Assembly (NCBI GenBank): GCA_903881085.1
Contig: CAIRSA010000437.1
Location: 1-39,835 of the forward strand
Reading direction: 5' to 3'
DNA length: 39,835 nt
From: an uncultured Acidobacteriia bacterium
GTDB lineage: Bacteria; Acidobacteriota; Terriglobia; Bryobacterales; Bryobacteraceae
The translations under genes were made by a program, and so were the position numbers. The notes under the pieces were generated by a model. The model saw only the letters and a program-made list of their open reading frames with translations, was not told where the DNA came from and searched no databases. This document shows positions 14,884 to 22,424 of this stretch, one piece after another; within the stretch, counting starts at the first letter, position 1; each line of letters starts with the position of its first letter.

Positions 14884-15327
14884 ATGTCCCTTTATCTGCT
14901 GGATGTGAACGTACTGTTAGCTCTGGCGTGGCCCACTCATATCCATCATGAAGCTGCCCACCATTGGTTTCGCCTCCATGCAGAGGAAGGCTGGGCTACC
15001 TGCCCACTCACACAACTCTCTTTCGTCCGCCTCTCGATGCAACCTGTTGTCGTGAAAGTCCCAATTTTATTCGGTGACGCGCTGGAAGTGCTGGCCCAAA
15101 GCACCGCAAGCCTTCACCATCGCTTTCTGCCAATGAATTCCGGTGTCGCGGCCATTCGGGAAGAGATCAGGTCCCGTATTCAAGGTCATCATCAACTGGC
15201 CGATGCAACGCTCCTTGAACTCGCCATCCGAAACGAAGCTGTTCTCGCCACCTTCGATCGCAAGATTGCCGCGCTTCTTCCTCCCGGCTCCAGGTCCAAC
15301 GACGCAATTGCGGTGATTCCCGCTTAA
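14884..15327 (+). CDS. vapC: VapC-type PIN-domain toxin
   Basis: A 147-aa PIN ribonuclease. Conserved acidic residues are D7 (LYLLDVNVLLAL), D107 (HHQLADATLLELA) and D125 (LATFDRKIAAL). The usual second acidic residue is replaced by Gln in CPLTQLSFVRL, as in the TA-type PIN subgroup with a CPxTQxxFxR motif. VapC toxins cut RNA, often tRNA or rRNA, when VapB is degraded. It is coupled to vapB by a 2-nt gap. It lies just upstream of the NACHT gene region, within the defence-rich segment. Confidence 0.9.
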   Translation: MSLYLLDVNVLLALAWPTHIHHEAAHHWFRLHAEEGWATCPLTQLSFVRLSMQPVVVKVPILFGDALEVLAQSTASLHHRFLPMNSGVAAIREEIRSRIQGHHQLADATLLELAIRNEAVLATFDRKIAALLPPGSRSNDAIAVIPA

Positions 15328-15648
15328 TGGCCTGAGGCTGCGAATCGGTTTGACTCAAAAAAGATAAACGAAATCCCCACCTCGAATAACAGCGGATGGG
15401 CTATAATGCCCGCGGCACGGCTCGTCCACTGCTCGTTGGAATCAGTGCCGATTCGTGAGGGATTCAACTGGACTGCTCCTCCGTCTGTTCAAGCAGTGTT
15501 TCCCTAATCGAAAAACTCTAGATTGGGTCGTCCAGAAAGAGGAGATTCCCAGCCGGTGCCGATTCGGAATAGCCAGCGTAAACTTGGAACTGCTGGATCA
15601 AGAACGTTGTATAATTTCAACTTCGGTAGAAATTGAGGAGCAACGAAC
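15328..15648 (+). promoter_or_regulatory. Long leader with a perfect -10 box before the NACHT gene
   Basis: A consensus TATAAT lies at 15402-15407, but no good -35 is seen 17 nt upstream. A second TATAAT (15610-15615) has TTGGAA only at a poor 21-nt distance. An 11-nt direct repeat GTGCCGATTCG occurs at 15445-15455 and 15555-15565. If the first box is used, the leader before the TTG start at 15649 is about 235 nt, long enough for control, but no known riboswitch was recognised. A frame through it (from 15455) looks non-coding. Confidence 0.4.
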
Positions 15649-16026
15649 TTGCCTGACTTCGAGAAAATCAAGAAAATTATCGATGTTCTCACATCCAGCA
15701 ACAACGGATGGATCATAAAGTCTGTCGCAGGCGTCTTTTTGCTCTGGATGGTCTTAAAAGCAATCAGCGCGATCCAGGAAGAGGTAAAGAAGGTTAGTAA
15801 ACCATGGCTCCTCACGCGCGAAGAGAAGATTCAACGCACCCGATGGCAACTGTTTGCGGTTCACGTTCAAGGTGAAATCAGCAGATTGAACATGCGTGAG
15901 AGTTGGAACGATGCGCGGTTCGCGGAATTGGAAGCCGAAGTGGAAGCTGAAGGCGATCGCCGGGCGTTCAGTCTCATACCGTTTTATCATCGGACAGTGG
16001 CCGGGCTAAGACGGGAAAAATCCTAG
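15649..16026 (+). CDS. N-terminal part of a membrane-anchored NACHT protein, ending at an amber codon
   Basis: 125 codons from a TTG start with GAGGAG 8 nt upstream. A transmembrane helix (IIKSVAGVFLLWMVLKAI, about 22-39) is followed by EEVKKVSKPWLLTREEK, which recurs as a scrap at 3877-3916. A charged helical linker ends ...VAGLRREKS and then TAG (16024-16026). The following 13 codons (SSAIERSETKRIL) and the NACHT frame at 16066 are in the same reading frame, so this is the front of one 983-codon gene interrupted by a single TAG. By family comparison, a Leu (TTG) or Trp (TGG) codon one base away is the likely ancestor. A genuine separate membrane peptide is less likely. Confidence 0.7.
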   Translation: MPDFEKIKKIIDVLTSSNNGWIIKSVAGVFLLWMVLKAISAIQEEVKKVSKPWLLTREEKIQRTRWQLFAVHVQGEISRLNMRESWNDARFAELEAEVEAEGDRRAFSLIPFYHRTVAGLRREKS

Positions 16027-16065
16027 AGCAGCGCCATCGAGCGAAGTGAAACGAAAAGAATTCTG

Positions 16066-18600
16066 GTGGAAGGGGACCCCGGTTCGGGAAAGAGTGTTGC
16101 GCTTAGGCATGTCGCTCTTGAGATGTCAAAAAAGGCTCAGAGGAAGTGGTTCGCACTGAAGCGGGTACCACTCTATATCAACCTGAAAGAATTCAAACGG
16201 GCTCCTGTGCAAACAATCGATGCGGATGCCATCCGGAAATTTGTACTGCAGTCTCTCAATCGGAACAAAGACAGGGATGTGGAGGAGTTTCTCGAAAAGG
16301 AATTCCAAAAGGGAATTGACGAAGGCCGCTGGTTCTTCCTCTTCGACTCATTTGATGAAATCCCCGAGGTCTTGAGCTCCACTGAAGCCGATTCCACAAT
16401 CAGCGCATATGCTTCGGCCATCTCCTCTTTCCTGAGTGACCTTAACCCTTGTTGCGGCGTCGTTGCCTCCCGCAATTTCCGTGGCCCCGCCCAGCACGGC
16501 TTTACCTCCTTCCGGATTCTACCTTTGTCCGAAATGAGGCGGCTCGAACTCATTCGAAAGGCAAACCTCGATCCGAATCTGGAAACCCAGATCGTCGGCC
16601 AGATTGGAACGGCAAGCGAGGGGATCCGGTTCATGGCTTCTAATCCAATGTTTCTGGGCCTCTTGTGTTTCCACGTGAAAGAAGGCCGCGCCTTTCCAAC
16701 CAATGCCCATGTCGTACTGCACACTTACCTTGATGATCGTTTGAGGCGCGATGCGGATCGGCTCAAAATGCATTTCCAATTGACGCCGGAAGCCGTCAGG
16801 CGCGCAGCGGAACTCGTGGCCTACACCATGGCCGCTCAGCCTGAGATTGGACTGAGCGCTTCAGCCCCGCAAATCCGCGCTGCAATGGCCGTCCAACAGT
16901 TCATAGTCCCGCATGATTTTGAGGATTTGCTGAAGGCGCTTGTCTACTTGAAGCTTGCTCGGTTTGAGGAAGCCTTGACGCCGGGCGGCGAGTCTCTTTT
17001 TACCTTTTCCCATCGAAGATTTCAGGAATACTTCGCTACGCGAATTGTTCTCAGTGAGCCCAGCCGGCTCCCCGTCCGTCAGCTTCTGCTCGATGCGAGA
17101 TGGCGAGAGTCCGCGGTGGTTTTCTGTCAAACCCAGCCGCCGGAGATTTTGCGACCGCTCATTGCCGAAGCCCGTTCCATTATTTCCGAACGGATTGCAC
17201 TGCTGGAAGAATTGGAAACGCCCCTTGGGTCCTCCCCCGCACCTTTTCCATGGCCTCAGGGGATTCATGCCCTTCTTTCATTACTGCAGGAAGGTTTTGG
17301 ATCTAAATCTCAGGAACTGCCTGAGGACCTGCGCCAGAACGTTGATCGGCTGCTGGAACTTGCATCTGAGAGTGGTTTTATCGTTGATCGAAAATGGTCC
17401 GTAGAGGTTGCAGGCGTTTCACCTCGCAGTGTGCAGTTGGCGCTTGTCCGAAGCGCATTTGCTTCACCGAGTGAGTGCCTGCGAGACGCGGCCTATCGGC
17501 AGGTGGCTTTGATGCCTGAGATTCCTGACGACATTCGCCAGAACGTGCATCACGCCTTAGTACTTCTGTGTCTTCAAGGCCGGCTCTCTTCCGAATGGCG
17601 TACGACACAGGCCCATCTTGCACGTCTTGCCAACCCCAGCACTTTTTTGTCGTCGCTCTTCCTTTTGCGCTATCTCTGGCCTGTTCATTGGGTCCTTTGT
17701 ATGTCTGCTACTTTGATTGTTTTAGCTCGATTTCAAACACTGCAAACTGAGTTTATGCTCCCATCTGTCCTATTGGTCTTAGCGGCACTGATCCTCCGGC
17801 AGTTTGTAGCTGTAGCCGAGGGTAAAATTAATTGCTATATTCACGGGTTAATTGGGTTCTTCGCTATTTGGGCTAGCTGTGCGATCCCTCTCCTTGATTT
17901 CTCTAAATCATTTAGGATTCCGCAACTCCTTGCTCCGCAGAATGGAGTTATGCTACTCATGTTGGTTGTTGTCCCCTATTCTATTCTGTGGGCTCGTGCA
18001 GCGCTTTGTTTGTCGCTTAAGGGCATGTACACGAGCCCACGCTACTGGCCCATCGCCCCGATGATTCATGTCAAGTTTTCTGCGCCTCAACTTGCTGATT
18101 GGGCGCGGGGAGCGGTTATTCCCGCTGCTTCCATGACGCTACTACTAATGAGTGTCGTCTACTTGCCAGAGGCATGGAAGGATGTTCTGAAAACATGTTG
18201 GAGCATTATCATGGTGTGTGCATTTATATCGGCTGCGTTGATTTTGGGAATTCCCTTTATAAAGAAGAAATGGCATCAATTTAAGGATCGAAGTAGGCTG
18301 AACAGTTTATTAGTCTCTCGCGTGGAAGTTGCCACAGTGTTGGAGTTTTTAACGTTGCTGAGCAGCTTCAAGACGTCTGGAGCCCGGGCGGCGTTTCTCC
18401 GTCACCTCAGGGAAAAGGAAGCCGTGGTTCAAATCCCAGACTTGTTGCCGGTCCTAGTTGAGCTATCAAGCACTGCGGAACAGGGCAAATATTCCGAACG
18501 GAACTACAGCTACATTGATGAGCTTGCCCGTCTCCATGAGCAATTGCAGATGCGATCCCAAACGGGTGCCTCATCTCAGGCAACATCCGGGCACAGTTGA
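16066..18600 (+). CDS. NACHT-type STAND ATPase with C-terminal transmembrane bundle
   Basis: 844 codons if started at GTG 16066, but that start lies right at the Walker A loop (EGDPGSGKS, residues 2-10) and lacks a ribosome-binding site. The natural start is therefore 15649, through the TAG at 16024. The Walker B region is WFFLFDSFDEIPE (89-101), the NACHT pattern. A winged-helix/helical region follows (FSHRRFQEYFATRIV near 310-325). Six hydrophobic segments lie near residues 528-735 (for example SVLLVLAALILRQFVAVA, GVMLLMLVVVPYSILWA), then a cytoplasmic tail. NACHT ATPases are oligomerising immune switches, and bacterial ones include anti-phage proteins. A membrane-damaging effector is plausible but not shown. 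Confidence 0.75.
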   Translation: MEGDPGSGKSVALRHVALEMSKKAQRKWFALKRVPLYINLKEFKRAPVQTIDADAIRKFVLQSLNRNKDRDVEEFLEKEFQKGIDEGRWFFLFDSFDEIPEVLSSTEADSTISAYASAISSFLSDLNPCCGVVASRNFRGPAQHGFTSFRILPLSEMRRLELIRKANLDPNLETQIVGQIGTASEGIRFMASNPMFLGLLCFHVKEGRAFPTNAHVVLHTYLDDRLRRDADRLKMHFQLTPEAVRRAAELVAYTMAAQPEIGLSASAPQIRAAMAVQQFIVPHDFEDLLKALVYLKLARFEEALTPGGESLFTFSHRRFQEYFATRIVLSEPSRLPVRQLLLDARWRESAVVFCQTQPPEILRPLIAEARSIISERIALLEELETPLGSSPAPFPWPQGIHALLSLLQEGFGSKSQELPEDLRQNVDRLLELASESGFIVDRKWSVEVAGVSPRSVQLALVRSAFASPSECLRDAAYRQVALMPEIPDDIRQNVHHALVLLCLQGRLSSEWRTTQAHLARLANPSTFLSSLFLLRYLWPVHWVLCMSATLIVLARFQTLQTEFMLPSVLLVLAALILRQFVAVAEGKINCYIHGLIGFFAIWASCAIPLLDFSKSFRIPQLLAPQNGVMLLMLVVVPYSILWARAALCLSLKGMYTSPRYWPIAPMIHVKFSAPQLADWARGAVIPAASMTLLLMSVVYLPEAWKDVLKTCWSIIMVCAFISAALILGIPFIKKKWHQFKDRSRLNSLLVSRVEVATVLEFLTLLSSFKTSGARAAFLRHLREKEAVVQIPDLLPVLVELSSTAEQGKYSERNYSYIDELARLHEQLQMRSQTGASSQATSGHS

Positions 18601-18634
18601 TTCGTATTTTTTAGCGGGTTCAGAGCGGCAAGAC

Positions 18635-19784
18635 TCAAAGCACCTCCCGCAGCCCCACAAATCGCCCCATCACCTCACCCCACTCCGGAAACGTCCCATA
18701 ACAAAGCATCCGGCACTGCCCTTCATAAGCCGCCTGCAGCACAGCCTCAATCTCCGCCGGAGGAAACAACGCCTCGCTGCTCGCAAAGCACATCCCCTCC
18801 GGACAAAAGTAACTCCGGTCGAAATGCTGGCGGCTGATCCGGTCATAGTCCGCCTTGATCTCGTCGTATTCCGCCGACCGCAACATCTCCGCCACCTCCG
18901 GCCGCGCCGCCAGTTGATACAGGTCGTAGTAATGCCGGGCGTAGCTTCCCAACGGCAGCCCGTTACGCTTCAACAATTCCACCTTGCCGTGAATGGCAAA
19001 CATCTTCTCCACAAACGTCCGCCGAAAATGCAGCAGCCGCATCGAGAAAGGCTCCTCGTCCTCAGCCCCAAGCGAAACGCCCCGCTCGCGAAGAAACTGG
19101 CACACGTAAGAACTCAATTCGATCACGGCAGTGGGCACTCGTCCGCTCGCCGTGCCTGCTTCCACCAACACGCGATTCGCCACCTCGCCAGCACCACCGA
19201 AATGTTGCCTATATGAAAGCCGGTCATTGCGTCCAAAGCCGCCTATCGTCTGGCTCTCCCCGGCAACAAACGTCAAGGCTGGATGCTCCGCCACCACGTT
19301 GCGCAGAGCCTTCAACTCCCGGTCAATGCCATTCTTGCCAAGCGGAGGATCGAACGCCAACGGGTCTAGAAAGATATCTACATCTTCCGAAAACCTCGCG
19401 ATCAGAGTCCAGCCCTTTGATAGCGCACAAGCCGCTTCGGCGTGGCGATGAAGCGGAACCGAAACTCGAAATCCCAGGCGCCGAAGCGAGTCTGTTGTGC
19501 GCGAGTGAAATGGATAAACGGGTCCCTCCCTTAAAAATAATCCGCTCAGAAACAGAACGAAGGCTGCCGCCGCCGGATCCACCGGCCGCAACAACCTTCG
19601 TCGCCCCAGCCGTCGCGACAGCGCGCAACGCCTCGGTCACATAATAGTCTTTTTCAATTATCGCCGCCCGCAATCCCAGTGGGCGAAAATGTTCCGCAGC
19701 CTCAACAATGGCCTGTTTCTGCCGCACAGGGCCAGCGCGGCGATTCATTCGCCGCGCCAGGCTCCGTTGTGCGGCTCTCAACAA
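18635..19784 (-). pseudogene. abiEii: AbiEii/AbiGii-type nucleotidyltransferase toxin, split by a palindromic insertion
   Basis: Two minus-strand frames rebuild one AbiEii-like toxin. The first (from about 19784) carries FRPLGLRAAIIEKDYYVTEA and ERIIFKGGTRLS. The second carries LSKGWTLIARFSEDVDIFLD and continues to the C-terminus (QFLRERGVS, YYDLYQLA, FCPEGM). The family's GG-S-LSKGW...RFSEDxDxF nucleotidyltransferase motif is cut exactly between RLS and KGW by about 94 bp (19419-19516) carrying a nested palindrome. Removing it, including one copy of a GATA direct repeat, gives an uninterrupted FKGGTRLSKGWTLIARFSED. AbiEii toxins transfer nucleotides to targets such as tRNA; this copy should be inactive. 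The start is uncertain (TTG 19784 or ATG 19748). Confidence 0.8.
19419..19516. repeat. Nested palindromic element inserted in the AbiEii gene
   Basis: Outer arms GCGCACAA (19423-19430) and TTGTGCGC (19495-19502) and inner arms CGCTTCGGCG (19433-19442) and CGCCGAAGCG (19479-19488) are perfect inverted repeats. GATA flanks the insert on both sides (19419-19422, 19513-19516), which may be a 4-bp target duplication. The net added length of 94 bp is not a multiple of three, which explains the frameshift. Confidence 0.7.
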
Positions 19785-19799
19785 TGGTTATCGGGGTGC

Positions 19800-20519
19800 T
19801 CAAATAACTTCATACCCTAGCCTGCTTTTAGCTTGCCACGTTTTAGCATGCAGCAATCCCCCTAGCAAACCAAAATCAAAAGTAGAGAACGGATTCAATG
19901 TCCCCCTCAACCTCTTCAACACACCCTTCTTGGCCCCCAACTGCTCACCCAAAGCCCCCAGCATAGCCCGGACGCGAGGCGGTTCCGAATCCGCAATCTT
20001 CAACAACCGCTCCATCCGCCCCTTCTCGCCCATCAACCGAAGCGTCCGCTCCACCGTCCCCTCCGGCGAAAGCTCACTAGTCCCCCCACCGCACCGCAAG
20101 AATTCCAGCAGCGCCGCATCCTCCGCCGCAAGCCCCTTCCATGCCTCAGGCCGCCGCCCATGGATCACCGTCTCCGCACCCATCAATTTCCGGGGCAGAC
20201 TCAGCGCACAAGTCGAAACTTCAGCCCGGCTCCCCGTCTGTGTCGAAAACCCCAGTAAATTAGCCGCAGCCAACCCCGAAGGAAAAATCGTCTTATGTCG
20301 CGCTGCCAGCCGCTGAATCGCCGCCGGATTCGGCCGGCTCTTTCCAAACGCCGTCTCACGCGACCGGTAGTAAACGCCCTTGCTCAATCGCTCCAGCGTC
20401 CCCGCCCGAGCCATGCGCGAAAGCGCCTGCGCAACCGCTGCAAAAGCCAGATCCCGGAAGTCGTCGAGCCGCCAGAGACGTTCACCGCCGCCCTCGATCC
20501 GATTTCGGATCGACGTCAT
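19800..20519 (-). CDS. AbiEi-like antitoxin, DUF6088 family
   Basis: A 239-aa protein. I chose the ATG at 20519 (GGGGGA ribosome-binding site, and the family's usual beginning MTSIRNRIEGGG). The N-terminal winged-helix region (AFAAVAQALSRMARAGTLER followed by LSKGVYY) binds DNA. The central and C-terminal parts (PNPAAIQRLAAR, IFPSGLAAANLLGFSTQTGS, LPRKLMG) match DUF6088/AbiEi antitoxins. These repress the operon and neutralise AbiEii in a non-contact (type IV) manner. The stop is 16 nt upstream of the toxin frame. It looks intact although its toxin partner is broken, as often when a toxin is lost first. Confidence 0.8.
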   Translation of the reverse strand: MTSIRNRIEGGGERLWRLDDFRDLAFAAVAQALSRMARAGTLERLSKGVYYRSRETAFGKSRPNPAAIQRLAARHKTIFPSGLAAANLLGFSTQTGSRAEVSTCALSLPRKLMGAETVIHGRRPEAWKGLAAEDAALLEFLRCGGGTSELSPEGTVERTLRLMGEKGRMERLLKIADSEPPRVRAMLGALGEQLGAKKGVLKRLRGTLNPFSTFDFGLLGGLLHAKTWQAKSRLGYEVI

Positions 20520-20589
20520 GACAGTCCCCCGCTTCTCTTTCTTCCTCTCCCTCATGCCACAATCATCCCACATCCCCCTCAACCGGCAA

Positions 20590-20607
20590 GTTTTATCATA
20601 ATAAAAC
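20590..20607. promoter_or_regulatory. Candidate operator of the AbiE operon
   Basis: A perfect inverted repeat GTTTTAT-CATA-ATAAAAC lies about 70-90 nt upstream of the antitoxin ATG, in an AT-rich patch that also offers leftward promoter boxes. AbiEi-type antitoxins bind inverted repeats in their own promoters (known for AbiE of Streptococcus), so this is the natural operator candidate. Confidence 0.45.
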
Positions 20608-20629
20608 ATGACAAACGTCAGGCAGTTGA

Positions 20630-20741
20630 TTTTATCCGTGTCCATCCGAGTGCATCCGTGGCTAAATGGTTTTTGGTCTTCGTCGTGAGGGGATTAAAAG
20701 ATCGATTAGCCACGGATATACACGGATGGACACGGATAAAA
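20630..20741. repeat. 112-bp inverted repeat with 36-bp arms
   Basis: Arms 20630-20665 and 20706-20741 pair at 33 of 36 positions around a 40-bp loop. Each arm holds short ATCCGTG-type subrepeats (ATCCGTGTCCATCCG). It lies between the divergent AbiE operon and the DUF1501 operon. Long palindromes of this ATCCGTG type are dispersed in some Acidobacteriota and Verrucomicrobiota genomes (from memory). Confidence 0.75.
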
Positions 20742-21054
20742 CACCCAAGCTCAATCCACCGTTCCCAACCGAAAAATATATTTATCTCCAACTCCCGCAA
20801 TCAGTTGCAAATCCAGCCCACAACCTCTCCCCAACGCCATGTTAAAAGCAAGAAGGAAGGGGAGGCCCACCAGCCCCTCCACCGTGCCCAAAACGGCAAA
20901 AAAAACCGCCATGACACCTAATTTTCCAAACGAACCCAAAAATCGCACCCAACCAACTCACACGCCAGCACTTACGCGAAAAAAAACGAACCCACCGCAA
21001 ACTCCAAACCCCAACAAAAACGCCCAAACTTTGATAGCATACATACACGCCGCC
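20742..21054. other. Intergenic stretch upstream of the DUF1501 operon
   Basis: No convincing gene. A minus-strand frame ending at 20751 could encode a small hydrophobic protein (MAVFFAVLGTVEGLVGLPFL from 20912) but has a poor ribosome-binding site. A/C-rich runs precede the operon. TTTGATAGCAT (near 21030-21039) could supply a -10 box about 16 nt before the ATG of the next gene. Confidence 0.35.
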
Positions 21055-22419
21055 ATGACCACCCCAAACACCACCGGCTGCTCCGGCTTCCACCATCTCA
21101 CCCGCATCAACCGCCGCGACGCCATGCGCATCGGCTTCTGCTCCGCCCTGGGCCTCTCCATGCCCGACCTACTCAAGCACGAAGCCCGCGCCGCCGCCGT
21201 CCCCGGCATGGTCAAGGAAGGCCGCGCCAAAAGCGTCATCCACCTCCACCTTCCCGGCGGCATGTCGCAACAGGAATCCTGGGACCCCAAGCCCGAAGCC
21301 CCCGGCGAATACCGCGGGTCGTTCGGCGTCGTCAAAACCAAATCCGGCGAAGCCTTCAGCGAAAACTTCACCCGCCTCGCCAAGGTCGCCGACAAGATCA
21401 CCGTAATCCGCTCCATAGTCGGCAAAATCCCCGACCACGGCCTCGCCACCTATCACCTCTTCACCGGCTACACGCCCACCTCCGTGCTCGACTATCCCCA
21501 GATGGGAGCCATCGTCTCGCACCTCATGGGCAGCCGCAAAGGCCTCCCACCCTACGTCGCCGTCCCCAGCCTCCACAGCTTCGCCGGAGGCACCGGCTTC
21601 CTTAGCAGCAAATACGGTGCGTTCCAACTCAACGCCGATCCTGGCGCCAACGGCCCGTTCAAGGTCCGCGACTTCTCCATCCCCGCCGGCGTCTCCATGG
21701 AACAGTTCGAACGCCGCAATGCCGCCCGCGAAATCGTCGAAAAGCGCATGCGCCGCCTCGACGCTGACCCCGCCATGCTCAACACCATGGACGAGTTCAA
21801 CCGCAGCGCCTACTCCCTGCTCACCAGCGCCGAAGCCCGCCGCGCGTTCTCACTCGAAGGCGAGCCCGATACGATCCGCGACCTCTACGGTCGTAACTAC
21901 AAGCTCAAGCAGAACGCCCCCGCCGCCGTCGGCGAACGTCTGCTCCTCGCCCGCCGCCTGGTCGAAGCCGGAGTCCGCTTCGTCACCGTTAACTACGGCG
22001 CATGGGACGCCCACGTCGGCATCAAAGACACTTGCACCGAACACATGCCCGCGCTCGACCACGCCCTCACCGGCCTCATTACCGACCTCGATCAGCGCGG
22101 TATGCTCGATAGCACCCTGGTCATGGTCACCACCGAATTCGGCCGCACGCCCAAAGTGAACCTCAGCAACGGCCGCGACCACTGGGCGCGAGTCTTCTCC
22201 CTCCTGCTCGCCGGCGGCGGCGTGGCCCGCGGCCTCGTCCACGGCGCATCCGACGCGACAGCCGCCGAACCCGCCCGCGACGCAGTTCCCGTCGAAGACT
22301 ACCTCGCCACCGTCTATCACCAACTCGGCATCGACTCCACGGAGAAGTTGATGGCCCTCGGCACCCGCCCCGTCGAAATCGCCAATGGCGGCCGCGTCGT
22401 CAACGCCCTCATCTCATAA
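21055..22419 (+). CDS. DUF1501 family protein, Tat-exported sulfatase-like
   Basis: A 454-aa protein. The ATG at 21055 is preferred over an upstream frame because it places a twin-arginine signal (RINRRDAMRIGFCSALGLSM, about 13-32) at the N-terminus. The body has DUF1501 features: SVIHLHLPGGMSQQESWDPK, GEYRGSFG, DKITVIRSIVG, DHGLATYHLFTGY, RRLVEAGVRFVTVNYGAWD and VMVTTEFGRTPKVN. DUF1501 proteins share the alkaline-phosphatase/sulfatase fold; their substrate is unknown. It is first in a four-gene operon with gaps of 5 nt, an overlap, and 6 nt. Homologous operons occur in Planctomycetes and Solibacter-like Acidobacteriota. Confidence 0.9.
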   Translation: MTTPNTTGCSGFHHLTRINRRDAMRIGFCSALGLSMPDLLKHEARAAAVPGMVKEGRAKSVIHLHLPGGMSQQESWDPKPEAPGEYRGSFGVVKTKSGEAFSENFTRLAKVADKITVIRSIVGKIPDHGLATYHLFTGYTPTSVLDYPQMGAIVSHLMGSRKGLPPYVAVPSLHSFAGGTGFLSSKYGAFQLNADPGANGPFKVRDFSIPAGVSMEQFERRNAAREIVEKRMRRLDADPAMLNTMDEFNRSAYSLLTSAEARRAFSLEGEPDTIRDLYGRNYKLKQNAPAAVGERLLLARRLVEAGVRFVTVNYGAWDAHVGIKDTCTEHMPALDHALTGLITDLDQRGMLDSTLVMVTTEFGRTPKVNLSNGRDHWARVFSLLLAGGGVARGLVHGASDATAAEPARDAVPVEDYLATVYHQLGIDSTEKLMALGTRPVEIANGGRVVNALIS

Positions 22420-22424
22420 ATCCC

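Noticed and set aside
15455..15718. 87-codon frame in the leader of the NACHT gene
   Set aside because: It overlaps the real start at 15649, has irregular codon use and no family resemblance.
20839..21054. Longer start for the DUF1501 protein
   Set aside because: The extension is a Lys/Pro/Thr-rich low-complexity stretch over A/C-rich intergenic DNA and would bury the twin-arginine signal.
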